Shown one piece after another: positions 47,585 to 56,526 of a stretch of 64,000 bases of DNA. The DNA is from Pseudidiomarina atlantica. Its GTDB lineage: Bacteria; Pseudomonadota; Gammaproteobacteria; Enterobacterales; Alteromonadaceae. The notes beneath the pieces were generated by a model. It searched no databases and had not been told where the DNA came from. It was given only the letters and a program-made list of their open reading frames with translations. Location of the stretch: the NCBI RefSeq assembly GCF_000753735.1, contig NZ_JPIN01000001.1:186001-250000 (forward strand). Reading direction: 5' to 3'. The translations under genes were made by a program, and so were the position numbers. Every line of letters begins with the position of its first letter. Within the stretch, counting starts at the first letter, position 1.

Positions 47585-49057
47585 TTAAGCGGTTGCAGCT
47601 TGTTGCTGCACATTAGGTTCACGGCGAAGAATTTTAATACCGGTATATCCGTAGAACATCGCGACTAGCGGCGTTAGCCAGTTAAAGAACGCGAAAGGCG
47701 CATATTCGAGTGGACTGATGGCCAGTGTTGCCATCATAAATGCACCACAAGTATTCCACGGAATAAGTGCGGAAGTTAAGGTACCGCTGTCTTCCAGTGT
47801 ACGCGATAAGACCCGCGGGTCTAAACCGCGACGCTCGTACTCTTCACGGAACATGCGGCCGGGAATCACGATGGCCATATATTGATCGGCCGTCAATAAA
47901 TTCGCACCAAAACAGGTGAAAAGCGTTGCTGTGATCAGGTTACCCGTTGATTTGGCGAAACCGAGTACACCTGAAATCAGACGCTCTAACAAGCCAATCT
48001 TCTCAACCACGGCACCAAATGCCATCGCACTTAAGATCAGCCAGACAGTATTGAGCATACTCGACATACCGCCACCGCTGAGCAGTGAATCAAGTTGTTC
48101 ACTACCGGTCTCAACGGCGATACCATCAGTCATGGCCAGCCATACCATTTTTAAGGTGGCAATACCTGAATCCTCTCCCGCGAGCTGGGTGATCAAGTCA
48201 GGCTGAAAGAAGACCGCCCAGACCCCACCGAGTAACGCACCAAAAAATACCGTGGGTAAAGCGGGTTTGCGCGTTGCCGCAAGCGCCAACAATACCACCA
48301 GTGGAATCAGCATTTCCCAGCCAATGTTATACGCATTGTTGAGCTCTAACTGCATGGTCTCGAGTTGCAAAGCGGTCGCACTACCGTCGACGTTTAAGCC
48401 CAATAAAGTGAAAATAATTAGCGCAATTATATAAGCTGGACCTGCGGTGTAGGCCATATAACGGATGTGAGCGAACAATTCAGTACCGGCGACGGCTGGT
48501 GCTAAGTTGGTGGTATCCGATAACGGTGACATTTTATCACCAAAGTAAGCGCCAGATACCACGGCTCCAGCTGTGATCGCAGGTGATAAGCCCATCCCTG
48601 CCGCAACCCCCATGAGGGCAACACCGATGGTTGCAGCCGTTGTCCACGAGCTGCCTATGGCTAACGCAATAATGCCACAAATAAGTGCGCTTGCCGCGTA
48701 GAACCAGCTTGGACTCAGCAGCTCAAGACCAAAGTAAATCATAGTTGGCACCGTACCCGATAACAACCAGGTACCAATCAATGAACCCACCGCAAGAATA
48801 ATTAACAATGCACCAAGGGCTACTGATATGCCCTCTTTTATGCCTTCTTCGATGTCTTCCCAGCGATAATTATTCACGAAGCCGATAATGACAGCAACGC
48901 CACCGGCAACCCATAGAGCAATTTGATTAGGCCCGTAAGAGGAATCTTCACCGAAAAGGTATACTGAAGTAGCGAGTGCGATAATCAATACCACAAGTGG
49001 TAACGCGGCTTGCAGCAGCGTTGGTTCTTTAAAAGCTGAAAGTGAACGATTGTGCAT
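47585..49057 (-). CDS. nhaC: Na+/H+ antiporter NhaC family
   Basis: A 490-residue integral membrane protein with about eleven helices. Motifs ALAIGSSWTTAATIGVALMGVAAGMG, GAYFGDKMSPLSDTTNLA and the C-terminal SALIPWNTCGAFMMATL are typical of NhaC/ArcD-like antiporters. It would exchange cytoplasmic Na+ for H+, matching a marine life. It lies 15 bases downstream of the SNF transporter, so the two may be co-transcribed. Confidence 0.9.
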   Translation of the reverse strand: MHNRSLSAFKEPTLLQAALPLVVLIIALATSVYLFGEDSSYGPNQIALWVAGGVAVIIGFVNNYRWEDIEEGIKEGISVALGALLIILAVGSLIGTWLLSGTVPTMIYFGLELLSPSWFYAASALICGIIALAIGSSWTTAATIGVALMGVAAGMGLSPAITAGAVVSGAYFGDKMSPLSDTTNLAPAVAGTELFAHIRYMAYTAGPAYIIALIIFTLLGLNVDGSATALQLETMQLELNNAYNIGWEMLIPLVVLLALAATRKPALPTVFFGALLGGVWAVFFQPDLITQLAGEDSGIATLKMVWLAMTDGIAVETGSEQLDSLLSGGGMSSMLNTVWLILSAMAFGAVVEKIGLLERLISGVLGFAKSTGNLITATLFTCFGANLLTADQYMAIVIPGRMFREEYERRGLDPRVLSRTLEDSGTLTSALIPWNTCGAFMMATLAISPLEYAPFAFFNWLTPLVAMFYGYTGIKILRREPNVQQQAATA

Positions 49058-49072
49058 AGTTGTCTCTATTCT

Positions 49073-50455
49073 TTAAAAGCTCACGACACCGATGAGCTGC
49101 AGAAAAATAATAATAATAATGACTGGAGCGACCCAGCGCACCAGTAGCAACCAGAGTTGATAGACTCGTGGATGGGTATCCATTTCGTCTTGACTCGCAG
49201 CGCGCGTCATCACCCAACCACTAAACAGAGCCAATAATAAACCGCCTAATGGTAACAGAATTGAGCCGGTCGCATAGTCGATTAAGTCGAACCAATTGGT
49301 AATTACTTTGCCCGGTAACTGCCAATCAAGCTGTGTCCAGCTTGCGCCACTGAACGAAAAGATCGTGACCAGCCCCAGTAACCAAAGTACGACGACAGCA
49401 ACCAACGTAGCGCGCCAACGACCCCAATCGCACTTCTCTTGGAGAAATGCGACAGCAGATTCAATCATGGCGATCGCCGAAGTGAATGCGGCAATGACCA
49501 ACATGACGAAAAACAGCGTACCTACCCATTGACCGCCTGGCATGCTAGCAAAAGCCACTGGCAAGCTCTGGAAAATGAGACCAGGCCCCGCTTCTGGCGC
49601 TAATTGGCTACCGAAAACGATGGGGAAGATAGCAAGACCTGCGAGCAATGCAACGAGTGTATCTGCAAGTGCAACCCATAAGGTGGTCTGTACTACTGAC
49701 GTCTCGCGCGGCAAATAAGCGCCGTACATGATGACAACACCTGAAGCTAAACCCAATGAGAAAAAGGCATGACCTAAGGCTAGCAAGACACCATTTACGG
49801 TTAAGTCTTGAAAATTCGGCGCAAACATGAAGTTAATGGCACCGGCGAAGTCACCTATGGATGCAGCATAGATAGCGATAGCAATAAGCAATGCGACCAT
49901 CACCGGCAGCATCCACCGCACGGTATTTTCTAAGCCGTCTTTTAACCCACGGCCGACGACCAGTGCAACGGCAATAAGGATTAAACCGTGCCAGAGTAAC
50001 AAACGCTCAGCCGAGCTGACTAAACTACCGAAAAGACCACTGATTTGTTCTACGTTTTTGTCAACAAACGCCCCACTGGCAGCTTCTCCGACATAGGCCA
50101 GCGCCCAACCAGCGATGACAGCGTAAAAACTAAGGACTAAAAAGCCGGTGGCCATGCCAATCCAGCCAGTGATCGCCCACTTGCGACTACGACCTGATTC
50201 CGCTGCAACTGTAGCCGCTGCAATACCTGGACTATGGCGTCCGCGGCGGCCAATGATAATTTCCGCCATCATAATAGGAATACCAATAACGGCAATACAA
50301 AGCAGATAGACAAGAACAAATGCACCACCGCCATTTTCACCGGTGATGTAAGGGAATTTCCAGATATTACCTAGACCTACTGCGGCAGCGGTAGAAGCCA
50401 GAATAAAGGCAAGACGGCTCGACCAGCGACCCGTGATAGTTTTAGGAGTTTTCAT
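49073..50455 (-). CDS. Sodium-dependent transporter, SNF (NSS) family
   Basis: A 460-residue LeuT-fold transporter with about eleven or twelve helices. The first helix signature WSSRLAFILASTAAAVGLGNIWKFPYITGENGGGAF is the family Na+ and substrate site. It imports a neutral amino acid or related amine with Na+; the exact substrate cannot be told. The C-terminal segment is a membrane helix (VAPVIIIIIFLQLIGVV). The gene lies between a terminator and nhaC. Confidence 0.93.
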   Translation of the reverse strand: MKTPKTITGRWSSRLAFILASTAAAVGLGNIWKFPYITGENGGGAFVLVYLLCIAVIGIPIMMAEIIIGRRGRHSPGIAAATVAAESGRSRKWAITGWIGMATGFLVLSFYAVIAGWALAYVGEAASGAFVDKNVEQISGLFGSLVSSAERLLLWHGLILIAVALVVGRGLKDGLENTVRWMLPVMVALLIAIAIYAASIGDFAGAINFMFAPNFQDLTVNGVLLALGHAFFSLGLASGVVIMYGAYLPRETSVVQTTLWVALADTLVALLAGLAIFPIVFGSQLAPEAGPGLIFQSLPVAFASMPGGQWVGTLFFVMLVIAAFTSAIAMIESAVAFLQEKCDWGRWRATLVAVVVLWLLGLVTIFSFSGASWTQLDWQLPGKVITNWFDLIDYATGSILLPLGGLLLALFSGWVMTRAASQDEMDTHPRVYQLWLLLVRWVAPVIIIIIFLQLIGVVSF

Positions 50456-50490
50456 AACCCTTGTTTTCCGTTGTTTATTATTATTCTACA

Positions 50491-50515
50491 AAAAAGCCGC
50501 CTAAGGCGGCTTTTC
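50491..50515. terminator. Terminator between prc and the SNF gene
   Basis: Arms AAAAGCCGCC and GGCGGCTTTT with a 3-base loop; A-rich on the left and T-rich on the right, so bidirectional. It ends prc on the minus strand. Confidence 0.9.
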
Positions 50516-50530
50516 TTTACCATGCGAGGG

Positions 50531-52594
50531 TTATTGCATGGCGATCTTTAAGTCATCAATCAACTCGAAGCTTAACACGAGTGTTTCGTTTAAGTAAGGA
50601 TCCGGTTGTTCAAAGTCATCTGGCATCTCATCAAGGCTTTTAATCGGTTCCATACCCAAGCGCGCAAGGCGTTCATTGGCACGCACCAGCGCTTTTTGTT
50701 CGTCAGCTTCTTCCTCAGCTTTGCGTTCAGACATGACTAAACTGGTCCAAGTTTTGTCTTTTTCAGCTTGATATTCAGCTGCATCTTCAAGCACATAATT
50801 GAACTCAGGATTTTCCGCGATAAGCTTATCATTTAACCGTTTGAGTTTTTCTACCAAACTGGTATCGATCGCATTCACTTGCTCAAAATCAGCGGAGTCA
50901 AGTTGATTCCAAGGCAGTGCATTCTCGAGCGCACTCTCGCCGAAATCCTCATTATCCATCACAGTTGGGAAAGCAATGTCTGGCACCACACCTCGCATTT
51001 GCGTACTGCCACCATTAATCCGATAGAACTTCGCTATTGTGTACTGCACACTACCAATCGGCTCATCAAAAAAGTCAAAGCGGCGTTGCAGTCCTCGATG
51101 TTGCTGGACAGTACCTTTACCATAGGTTTGCTCACCAACGATGAGTGCACGCTGATAGTCTTGCATCGCCGCCGCAAAAATCTCTGAGGCTGAGGCGCTA
51201 TAACGGTTGACCATCACGACCAAGGGCCCATCATAGTGAATCTCATTGTCGCGATCGCCGTTTACTTCGCGACGGCCACTGCCATCGGCTACTTGCACTA
51301 CCGGACCCGAGGAAATAAATAGACCCGTCAGACGAATCGCTTCTTGCAAAGAGCCACCGCCATTATTACGCAAATCCATAATAATGCCTTCAGCACCCGC
51401 AGCTTGCGCTTCGTCAATCAACTTTTGTACGTCGCCACTCACATTGTGATAGAAACTCGGCACGTTTATTACGCCAAGCTTTCGCCCTGCGTAGGTGCCC
51501 TCTTCCATCGTCTTCACCTCGAGCTTCGCGGCACGATCCTCGAGTTTGACCTTATCGCGGACAATGGAGATCACCTCCGGCGTTGCGCTTGCAGTTTGAT
51601 TTGCTTTCAAAACTTGCAACTGCACCGTGGTACCCTTAGGACCCTTGATGAGCTCGACCACTTCGTCTAAACGCCAACCAATCACATCGACAAACTCAGC
51701 ATCTTCGTCGTCACCTTGAGCTACGCCTACCACACGGTCTTCAGGCGCGATTTCGCCGGTTTGATCAGCGGGGCCGCCAGGTACCAGACTACGAATGACA
51801 GTGTAATCATATTCCGATTGCAACACCGCACCGATGCCCTCAAGTTCGAGGTTCATATTTTGTTCGAAACGCTCAGCATTCGCCGGTGATAAATAACTGG
51901 TGTGTGCCTCAACACTACGCGCAAAGGCATTCATAACGGTTTGAAAGACGTCTTCACTGTTGGTTTGCGTTAATCGCAACAACGCGTTGTTGTAGCGTTT
52001 ACCCAGGGTTTCGACGATTTCCGGCCATTCTTTTCCAGTCATGGCTAAGTTCAGCGCATCAAACTTGACGCGTTGACGCCATAGCTCGTTTAGCTCTGCT
52101 TCACTCGTTGCCCACTGAGCATCTTCACGATCAAAGTAGTACTTATCGTCGGCTTTCTCAAAATCAAAAGGCTGTTCTTCATCAAGCAGCTCGAGTGCAT
52201 AGGTATAGCGCTCGAAGCTTCTTTCCATCGCCTTTTCAAACAATGAATAAGCGGGGCTTAATTTGCCTGAGTGGATCATGTCGTCAAACAAATGTTTATA
52301 CTCTGCGGCCTGCTCAACATCGGCTTGTAGTAAAAACATTTTATTGTAATCGAGCATGTCTAAATAACGTTCAAGTATCTCTTCTGACAGGACGTTATCA
52401 AGTTCCATGTTCTTGAAGTGATAACGCGTGAAATAAGTCGTCACTCGCTGACTCACAACAGAGTGTTGTTCTTCCTGAACGAGGTCAGGTAATTCATCGA
52501 TTTGATGCGCTGGCGGTAAGGCAACTGCAGCCCCCACCAATCCAAGCTGGATGGCAACGACCAGTGAGATTTTCTTGAACATTGTTGTTGGCAT
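50531..52594 (-). CDS. prc: Tail-specific protease Prc
   Basis: A 687-residue periplasmic protease with signal peptide (SLVVAIQLGLVGAAVALP). It has an N-terminal helical domain, a PDZ domain (EGIGAVLQSEYDYTVIRSLVPGGPAD) and a peptidase S41 domain with catalytic Ser in VNRYSASASEIFAAAMQDY and Lys in EQTYGKGTVQQ. Prc trims C-termini, for example of PBP3, and degrades MepS in E. coli. The start at 52594 has GGAG 7 bases upstream; the ATG at 52582 (MFKK) would also fit, and the one at 52618 lies inside proQ. The prc-proQ-msrC order is as in E. coli. Confidence 0.95.
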   Translation of the reverse strand: MPTTMFKKISLVVAIQLGLVGAAVALPPAHQIDELPDLVQEEQHSVVSQRVTTYFTRYHFKNMELDNVLSEEILERYLDMLDYNKMFLLQADVEQAAEYKHLFDDMIHSGKLSPAYSLFEKAMERSFERYTYALELLDEEQPFDFEKADDKYYFDREDAQWATSEAELNELWRQRVKFDALNLAMTGKEWPEIVETLGKRYNNALLRLTQTNSEDVFQTVMNAFARSVEAHTSYLSPANAERFEQNMNLELEGIGAVLQSEYDYTVIRSLVPGGPADQTGEIAPEDRVVGVAQGDDEDAEFVDVIGWRLDEVVELIKGPKGTTVQLQVLKANQTASATPEVISIVRDKVKLEDRAAKLEVKTMEEGTYAGRKLGVINVPSFYHNVSGDVQKLIDEAQAAGAEGIIMDLRNNGGGSLQEAIRLTGLFISSGPVVQVADGSGRREVNGDRDNEIHYDGPLVVMVNRYSASASEIFAAAMQDYQRALIVGEQTYGKGTVQQHRGLQRRFDFFDEPIGSVQYTIAKFYRINGGSTQMRGVVPDIAFPTVMDNEDFGESALENALPWNQLDSADFEQVNAIDTSLVEKLKRLNDKLIAENPEFNYVLEDAAEYQAEKDKTWTSLVMSERKAEEEADEQKALVRANERLARLGMEPIKSLDEMPDDFEQPDPYLNETLVLSFELIDDLKIAMQ

Positions 52595-52598
52595 TCGA

Positions 52599-53264
52599 CT
52601 ACTCCTGCTGGGCAACAAAAATCGCTTCGGCTGATACTTTGACAGTCAGTCCGTTATGAAGTTGCACTACTACGTCGTTGCGGTCAAGTTCGACGATTTC
52701 ACCAGCGATAGGTTTCTGCCCTGCTTTTACTTGAACTTGCTGCCCTGGCTTTAACTGCGAACTAGTTACCGCTTGCAGCTTTGGTGCTGACTGTTTTATT
52801 GGTTTACGTGTTGGCGTCGAATTTGGTTTGCTACGCTTGGTGTCTTTGCGTGGTGCGGCTTTTGTTGGTGCACGTTTAGCAGCAGTCGGTTTCGCGGCTT
52901 TCGCCGCCGCTTTTTTGCGTTCTGCAACAGCAGCTTGCGATTGCTCTAGCGCTTCTGCTGCGTGAGTTTGATGCTCTTCTTCAACTTTAGCAACTACTTT
53001 GCCATCGAGATCCACCCGTTCGCCACCAACCTTCATCGCACGTAAGTAACGCCAGCTGTTGGTATAGTGTCGTAAAGCGGTACGCAAGCGTGTTTTACTC
53101 ACCGCATCATCGTCCGCAAGACGCGTCGCGAGATCATCAAAAATACCAATTTTTAATGGTTTCGCATCCCCTTCAACGCTAAAGCAAGCAGGGAATTTTT
53201 CTGCAAGATACGCGATGACTTCTTTATTGTTGCTTAGTTTCTTTACTTCACTCATGTTCATCAT
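52599..53264 (-). CDS. proQ: RNA chaperone ProQ
   Basis: A 221-residue RNA chaperone. The N-terminal FinO/ProQ domain (IAYLAEKFPACFSVEGDAKPLKIGIFDDLATRL, then RTALRHYTNSWRYLRAM) is followed by a Lys/Ala/Pro-rich linker (about 90-165) and a C-terminal Tudor-like domain (LKPGQQVQVKAGQKPIAGEIVELDRNDVVVQL). ProQ binds structured sRNAs and 3' ends of mRNAs. Tandem ATG codons at 53264, 53261 and 53255 are possible starts; the AGGAAA upstream favours 53261 or 53255. It overlaps the small acidic gene upstream by up to 17 bases. Confidence 0.95.
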   Translation of the reverse strand: MMNMSEVKKLSNNKEVIAYLAEKFPACFSVEGDAKPLKIGIFDDLATRLADDDAVSKTRLRTALRHYTNSWRYLRAMKVGGERVDLDGKVVAKVEEEHQTHAAEALEQSQAAVAERKKAAAKAAKPTAAKRAPTKAAPRKDTKRSKPNSTPTRKPIKQSAPKLQAVTSSQLKPGQQVQVKAGQKPIAGEIVELDRNDVVVQLHNGLTVKVSAEAIFVAQQE

Positions 53265-53538
53265 TTTCCTGCTGACGTGCGTCAGCTAGTTGCTCTTCAA
53301 TATAGGTGTACATCTCATCGCTATCGAGATCGAGGAGTTCCGGGTTCTCAATCCAGTCGAATAACGTGCGCCGCACGACTTCTTCAAGGGTTTCCAGAGT
53401 ATCATCTTCTGCAGCCATACTGTGAATGTAATGGAGCATTTCATTCAATTGGTCAACCGCGACTTCTGCCTCATCTTCGAAGAAAGCCATGTCTTGATAA
53501 CTGACCAAGTACGCATGAATATCAAACTCACTATACAT
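53248..53538 (-). CDS. Small acidic protein between msrC and proQ, unknown
   Basis: A 96-residue, strongly acidic protein (about 28 Asp/Glu) with predicted helices and a Tyr-rich N-terminus (MYSEFDIHAYLVSYQDM). It has no signal peptide, membrane segment or Cys. I do not recognise a family. It lies 4 bases after msrC and overlaps the proQ start, so it is part of the msrC-proQ-prc unit; E. coli has no gene here. The coupling with an RNA chaperone suggests a functional or regulatory link, which is inference only. Confidence 0.75.
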   Translation of the reverse strand: MYSEFDIHAYLVSYQDMAFFEDEAEVAVDQLNEMLHYIHSMAAEDDTLETLEEVVRRTLFDWIENPELLDLDSDEMYTYIEEQLADARQQENDEHE

Positions 53539-53542
53539 GGAT

Positions 53543-54007
53543 TTAGGTCCAGTTTAAGGTTTCGATAAATCTTCCCAAACGGGTTAAACCAGCTGCATCA
53601 TCTGCGCTGAAGCGCCCGACTGAAGGACTGTCTAAGTCAAAAACGCCAACGACCTGATCCTCGACAATTAAAGGTACCACTACTTCAGAATTAGATGCGC
53701 TATCACAGGCGATATGCCCAGGAAACTCATGAACATCGATGACGCGTTGTGTTTCACGCGTCGCCGCAGCGGTACCACAGACACCTTTGCCAAACGCGAT
53801 GCGCAAGCAAGCGACCTTGCCTTGAAACGGCCCTAATACCAGCATTCCTGGCGCGCGTGTAAGATAAAAACCAACCCAATTCACATCATCCAGCGCTTCG
53901 TAAACCAGTGCGGATAAATTGCTTAGGTTTGCAATGAGATCTGGTTCCCCAGCGGTGATTGCTTCGGCTTGCGCCAACAACAAATCATAATCAGTAGCTG
54001 TCGCCAT
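53543..54007 (-). CDS. msrC: Free methionine-(R)-sulfoxide reductase (GAF domain)
   Basis: A 154-residue GAF-domain enzyme that reduces free methionine-R-sulfoxide. Key cysteines lie at about 67 (VACLRIAFGKG), 77 (GVCGTAA) and 101 (HIACDSASNSEVVVPL), the fRMsr catalytic pattern; the ligand-binding part has NWVGFYL. E. coli MsrC is 165 residues. The start at 54007 (MATATDY) directly follows the upstream stop; an in-frame ATG at 54088 lies inside the upstream gene and is not supported. Confidence 0.92.
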   Translation of the reverse strand: MATATDYDLLLAQAEAITAGEPDLIANLSNLSALVYEALDDVNWVGFYLTRAPGMLVLGPFQGKVACLRIAFGKGVCGTAAATRETQRVIDVHEFPGHIACDSASNSEVVVPLIVEDQVVGVFDLDSPSVGRFSADDAAGLTRLGRFIETLNWT

Positions 54008-54008
54008 A

Positions 54009-54305
54009 TTACTTAGAGTCTTCTTGGTTAAGGGAGAAACTGGCGATACGCTCGCCTTTTGATGCCACAGCGGCATCACGCATTTCACGTTTGCTACGGG
54101 TCACGAGCAGGCCATCAGCACCTACACGGAATGGTTCATCTGACGGACAATATTTGGCTTGATAAGCCATGACCAATTGAATGGTGTCTTCTTTTTGCCG
54201 TTCAGTAAGCGCTACGCCATCGGGCCAACGTCCTATTTCCACGGCACTGACGAGACGTTGGAACGTCTCGGGGGTAATACTGGCGAGTAGGTCTTCAAAC
54301 TGCAT
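54009..54305 (-). CDS. yeaC: YeaC-like DUF1315 protein
   Basis: A 98-residue protein. ITPETFQRLVSAVEIGRWPDGVALTERQKEDTIQLVMAYQAKY follows the DUF1315 family (E. coli YeaC: TPEIYHSLVTAVELGKWPDGVALTPEQKE). The function is unknown. It starts at the base where the zinc-ribbon gene ends (54305) and lies just upstream of msrC, so the genes form one unit. No membrane segment. Confidence 0.88.
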   Translation of the reverse strand: MQFEDLLASITPETFQRLVSAVEIGRWPDGVALTERQKEDTIQLVMAYQAKYCPSDEPFRVGADGLLVTRSKREMRDAAVASKGERIASFSLNQEDSK

Positions 54306-54631
54306 TAACGACTCCGTTTCACCATTAAAATACGTACGCGATTAACGATAAACCACACCAAACCAAGCGCCATGGCACCATAGCTCACAGCTGCTTGCCA
54401 ACTTTCTGGATGCGGCTGCTCAAGAAAACTGTAGGCAAAACCACCAATCGCGACCAACAGCGCTAACATTGATTGTCCGAGCAGCTTTTCTTTGCGGCGT
54501 TGCAACGCTCGCTGTTGCGCTTGTTCAAGTTCATCAGGTGAACGCCCGGCCAATTGAAAGTCACAATACGGACAGACTTCAGCGCGACTTGAAACGCGCT
54601 TGTTACATGAGGGGCATTGAATGATTGCCAT
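54305..54631 (-). CDS. Zinc-ribbon membrane protein
   Basis: A 108-residue protein. The N-terminal zinc ribbon CPSCNKRVSSRAEVCPYC gives four Cys ligands; a charged helix (ELEQAQQRALQRRKEK) is followed by two membrane helices (LALLVAIGGFAYSF and AAVSYGAMALGLVWFIV). It is first in the zinc-ribbon-yeaC-msrC-proQ-prc group. Similar small zinc-ribbon membrane proteins are widespread and uncharacterised. Confidence 0.85.
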   Translation of the reverse strand: MAIIQCPSCNKRVSSRAEVCPYCDFQLAGRSPDELEQAQQRALQRRKEKLLGQSMLALLVAIGGFAYSFLEQPHPESWQAAVSYGAMALGLVWFIVNRVRILMVKRSR

Positions 54632-54714
54632 GAGGGCCTCTTTTAACTACATCGGACTAAGCAATATAAGGGTTTCAGGGCGAAATTCAAGTGTTGAAAC
54701 GAGGCTACAAAGTA

Positions 54715-54741
54715 AAGTGCCCGCGATGACTGCGGGCACTT
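54715..54741. terminator. Terminator-like hairpin after the AGCS gene
   Basis: Ten-base arms AAGTGCCCGC (54715-54724) and GCGGGCACTT (54732-54741) with a 7-base loop. Only a short T stretch follows on the minus strand. It lies about 30 bases past the symporter gene. Confidence 0.75.
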
Positions 54742-54771
54742 AAATGAAACCAACACTTAGGCGAACGAAAG

Positions 54772-56457
54772 TTACTGTTCTTCTTTCTTTTTCGCTTGTT
54801 CGGCATCAAAGTCTTGCCAATAGGCTTTGACGGTATCTTTCATTTCGCGCCGTAATAGCATGATCCCGAGTAAGTTGGGTAAGGTCATGAGCACGATCGC
54901 GACATAGGACAAAGTCCATACCAGAGTTGTATCGGCAAACGAAGCAACAAAGAAACCTGCAACGTAGATGATTCGGTATGGCATAACACCGCGTTGCCCG
55001 AACAAATAAACCACTGCACGGTCGCCATAGTAAGACCAAGCGATCGCGGTCGAGAAAGCAAATAGCATCAAGCTAATAGGCACAATGTATTCACCAGCCG
55101 CACCGAAGAAACCGTTGGCAAAGGCAATTGACGTAAGCGCAGCAGAGTGCACCAAACTATCGCCCATAATGACGATGTCTTGTTTCATCATGCGACCGTT
55201 CTCAATACGTAAAGTACCAGTATAGGGGTCTTCTCCAGCGACGATAAAGCGCACGTTCTCTGCTACAGAGCGAGCATGCAACATGGTATAGCCATTACTG
55301 ACAGGTTCACCATTTTGCACCTCGATCGTACCGCTATATTTTTCGATACTATTTTCGTCGGTGTCGTTCAAGTAGTGATAGAGCGCAGTACGATCAGCTT
55401 CTGTGCGATCATCATAGTTGCCAGCGATGATCTCTAAATCGGCTTTTTCGAAGGTATTGGTATGTTTTTCACTCCAAACGCCGGAAGACAAAATCACCAA
55501 TGCCGTCAACGTACAAATAACGATAGTATCGATGAAAGGTTCGAGGATCGAAACCATACCTTCTGATACTGGCTCATCGGCGCGTGCTGATGCGTGCGCG
55601 ATGGGCGCTGAACCTTGACCTGCTTCGTTAGAGAACAAGCCGCGGTTGACCCCACGGTTAAAGGCGTAGGCGAAGGTAGCGCCTAAGAAGCCACCCGTTG
55701 CGGCAGAACCACTAAAGGCATTGGTGAAGATCGCCGCAAATGAAGGACCGATATTTTCGATGTTAAACAAAATAACGCTCAATGCACCTAAAATGTAGAG
55801 TACGCCCATAATTGGCACGATTTTAGAGGTCACTGCAGCGATACGCTTAATCCCACCGATAATTACCATTGCTAGTAAGATGGCAAGCACACCACCGGTG
55901 AGCATTGGATCAAAGCCGAAGCTCATTTCCATACTCTGTGCGATGTTGTTAATTTGCGGCATGTTACCAGTACCGAATGAACTGATGATGGTCGCCACCG
56001 CAAAGATGACTGCCAACCACTTCATGTTCAAGCGCCGATCCATGTAATACATGGGGCCACCGGCCATAGTGCCATCTTCGGTTTTGACGCGATATTTGTG
56101 CGATAGAGTCACTTCGACGAATTTGGTCGTCATGCCCAAGAATGCAGTTACCCACATCCAGAAGATCGCTGCCGGACCGCCTAAAAAGATCGCCAGTGCA
56201 ACACCACCGATATTACCCGTACCAACGGTGCCAGAAAGTGCGGTAGAAAGGGCTTGGAAGTGACTGGTGTCACCTTGCGCACCCTTTTTATCGAATTTTC
56301 CTGTAACAACTTTCCAGGCATGACCGAAAAATCGGACTTGCGGGAAACCGAGATACAGTGTGAAGAAAATACCGACACCCAGCAGGATGTAAGGAAAGTA
56401 AGCTGCCGAGCCTAGATAGCTATCGAGCAGTAACAGAAAGTTATTAATGGCTTCCAA
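54772..56457 (-). CDS. Alanine/glycine:cation symporter (AGCS family)
   Basis: A 561-residue Na+-coupled amino acid symporter. Typical motifs: [41 protein letters not shown], then [12 protein letters not shown], and [30 protein letters not shown]. About 100 hydrophilic residues ([18 protein letters not shown]... through MGDSLVHSA, around 329-433) interrupt the membrane core between two helices. Most AGCS members are 440-500 residues, so this insert is an addition; longer forms do exist in marine gammaproteobacteria. It likely imports alanine or glycine. Confidence 0.92.
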   Translation of the reverse strand: MEAINNFLLLLDSYLGSAAYFPYILLGVGIFFTLYLGFPQVRFFGHAWKVVTGKFDKKGAQGDTSHFQALSTALSGTVGTGNIGGVALAIFLGGPAAIFWMWVTAFLGMTTKFVEVTLSHKYRVKTEDGTMAGGPMYYMDRRLNMKWLAVIFAVATIISSFGTGNMPQINNIAQSMEMSFGFDPMLTGGVLAILLAMVIIGGIKRIAAVTSKIVPIMGVLYILGALSVILFNIENIGPSFAAIFTNAFSGSAATGGFLGATFAYAFNRGVNRGLFSNEAGQGSAPIAHASARADEPVSEGMVSILEPFIDTIVICTLTALVILSSGVWSEKHTNTFEKADLEIIAGNYDDRTEADRTALYHYLNDTDENSIEKYSGTIEVQNGEPVSNGYTMLHARSVAENVRFIVAGEDPYTGTLRIENGRMMKQDIVIMGDSLVHSAALTSIAFANGFFGAAGEYIVPISLMLFAFSTAIAWSYYGDRAVVYLFGQRGVMPYRIIYVAGFFVASFADTTLVWTLSYVAIVLMTLPNLLGIMLLRREMKDTVKAYWQDFDAEQAKKKEEQ

Positions 56458-56526
56458 GGTGTCCCCCTTGCGAATTGTAATTGTTATTTATTGTCGTTAT
56501 TACGTACTTAAGCTAACTTGCGCGCG

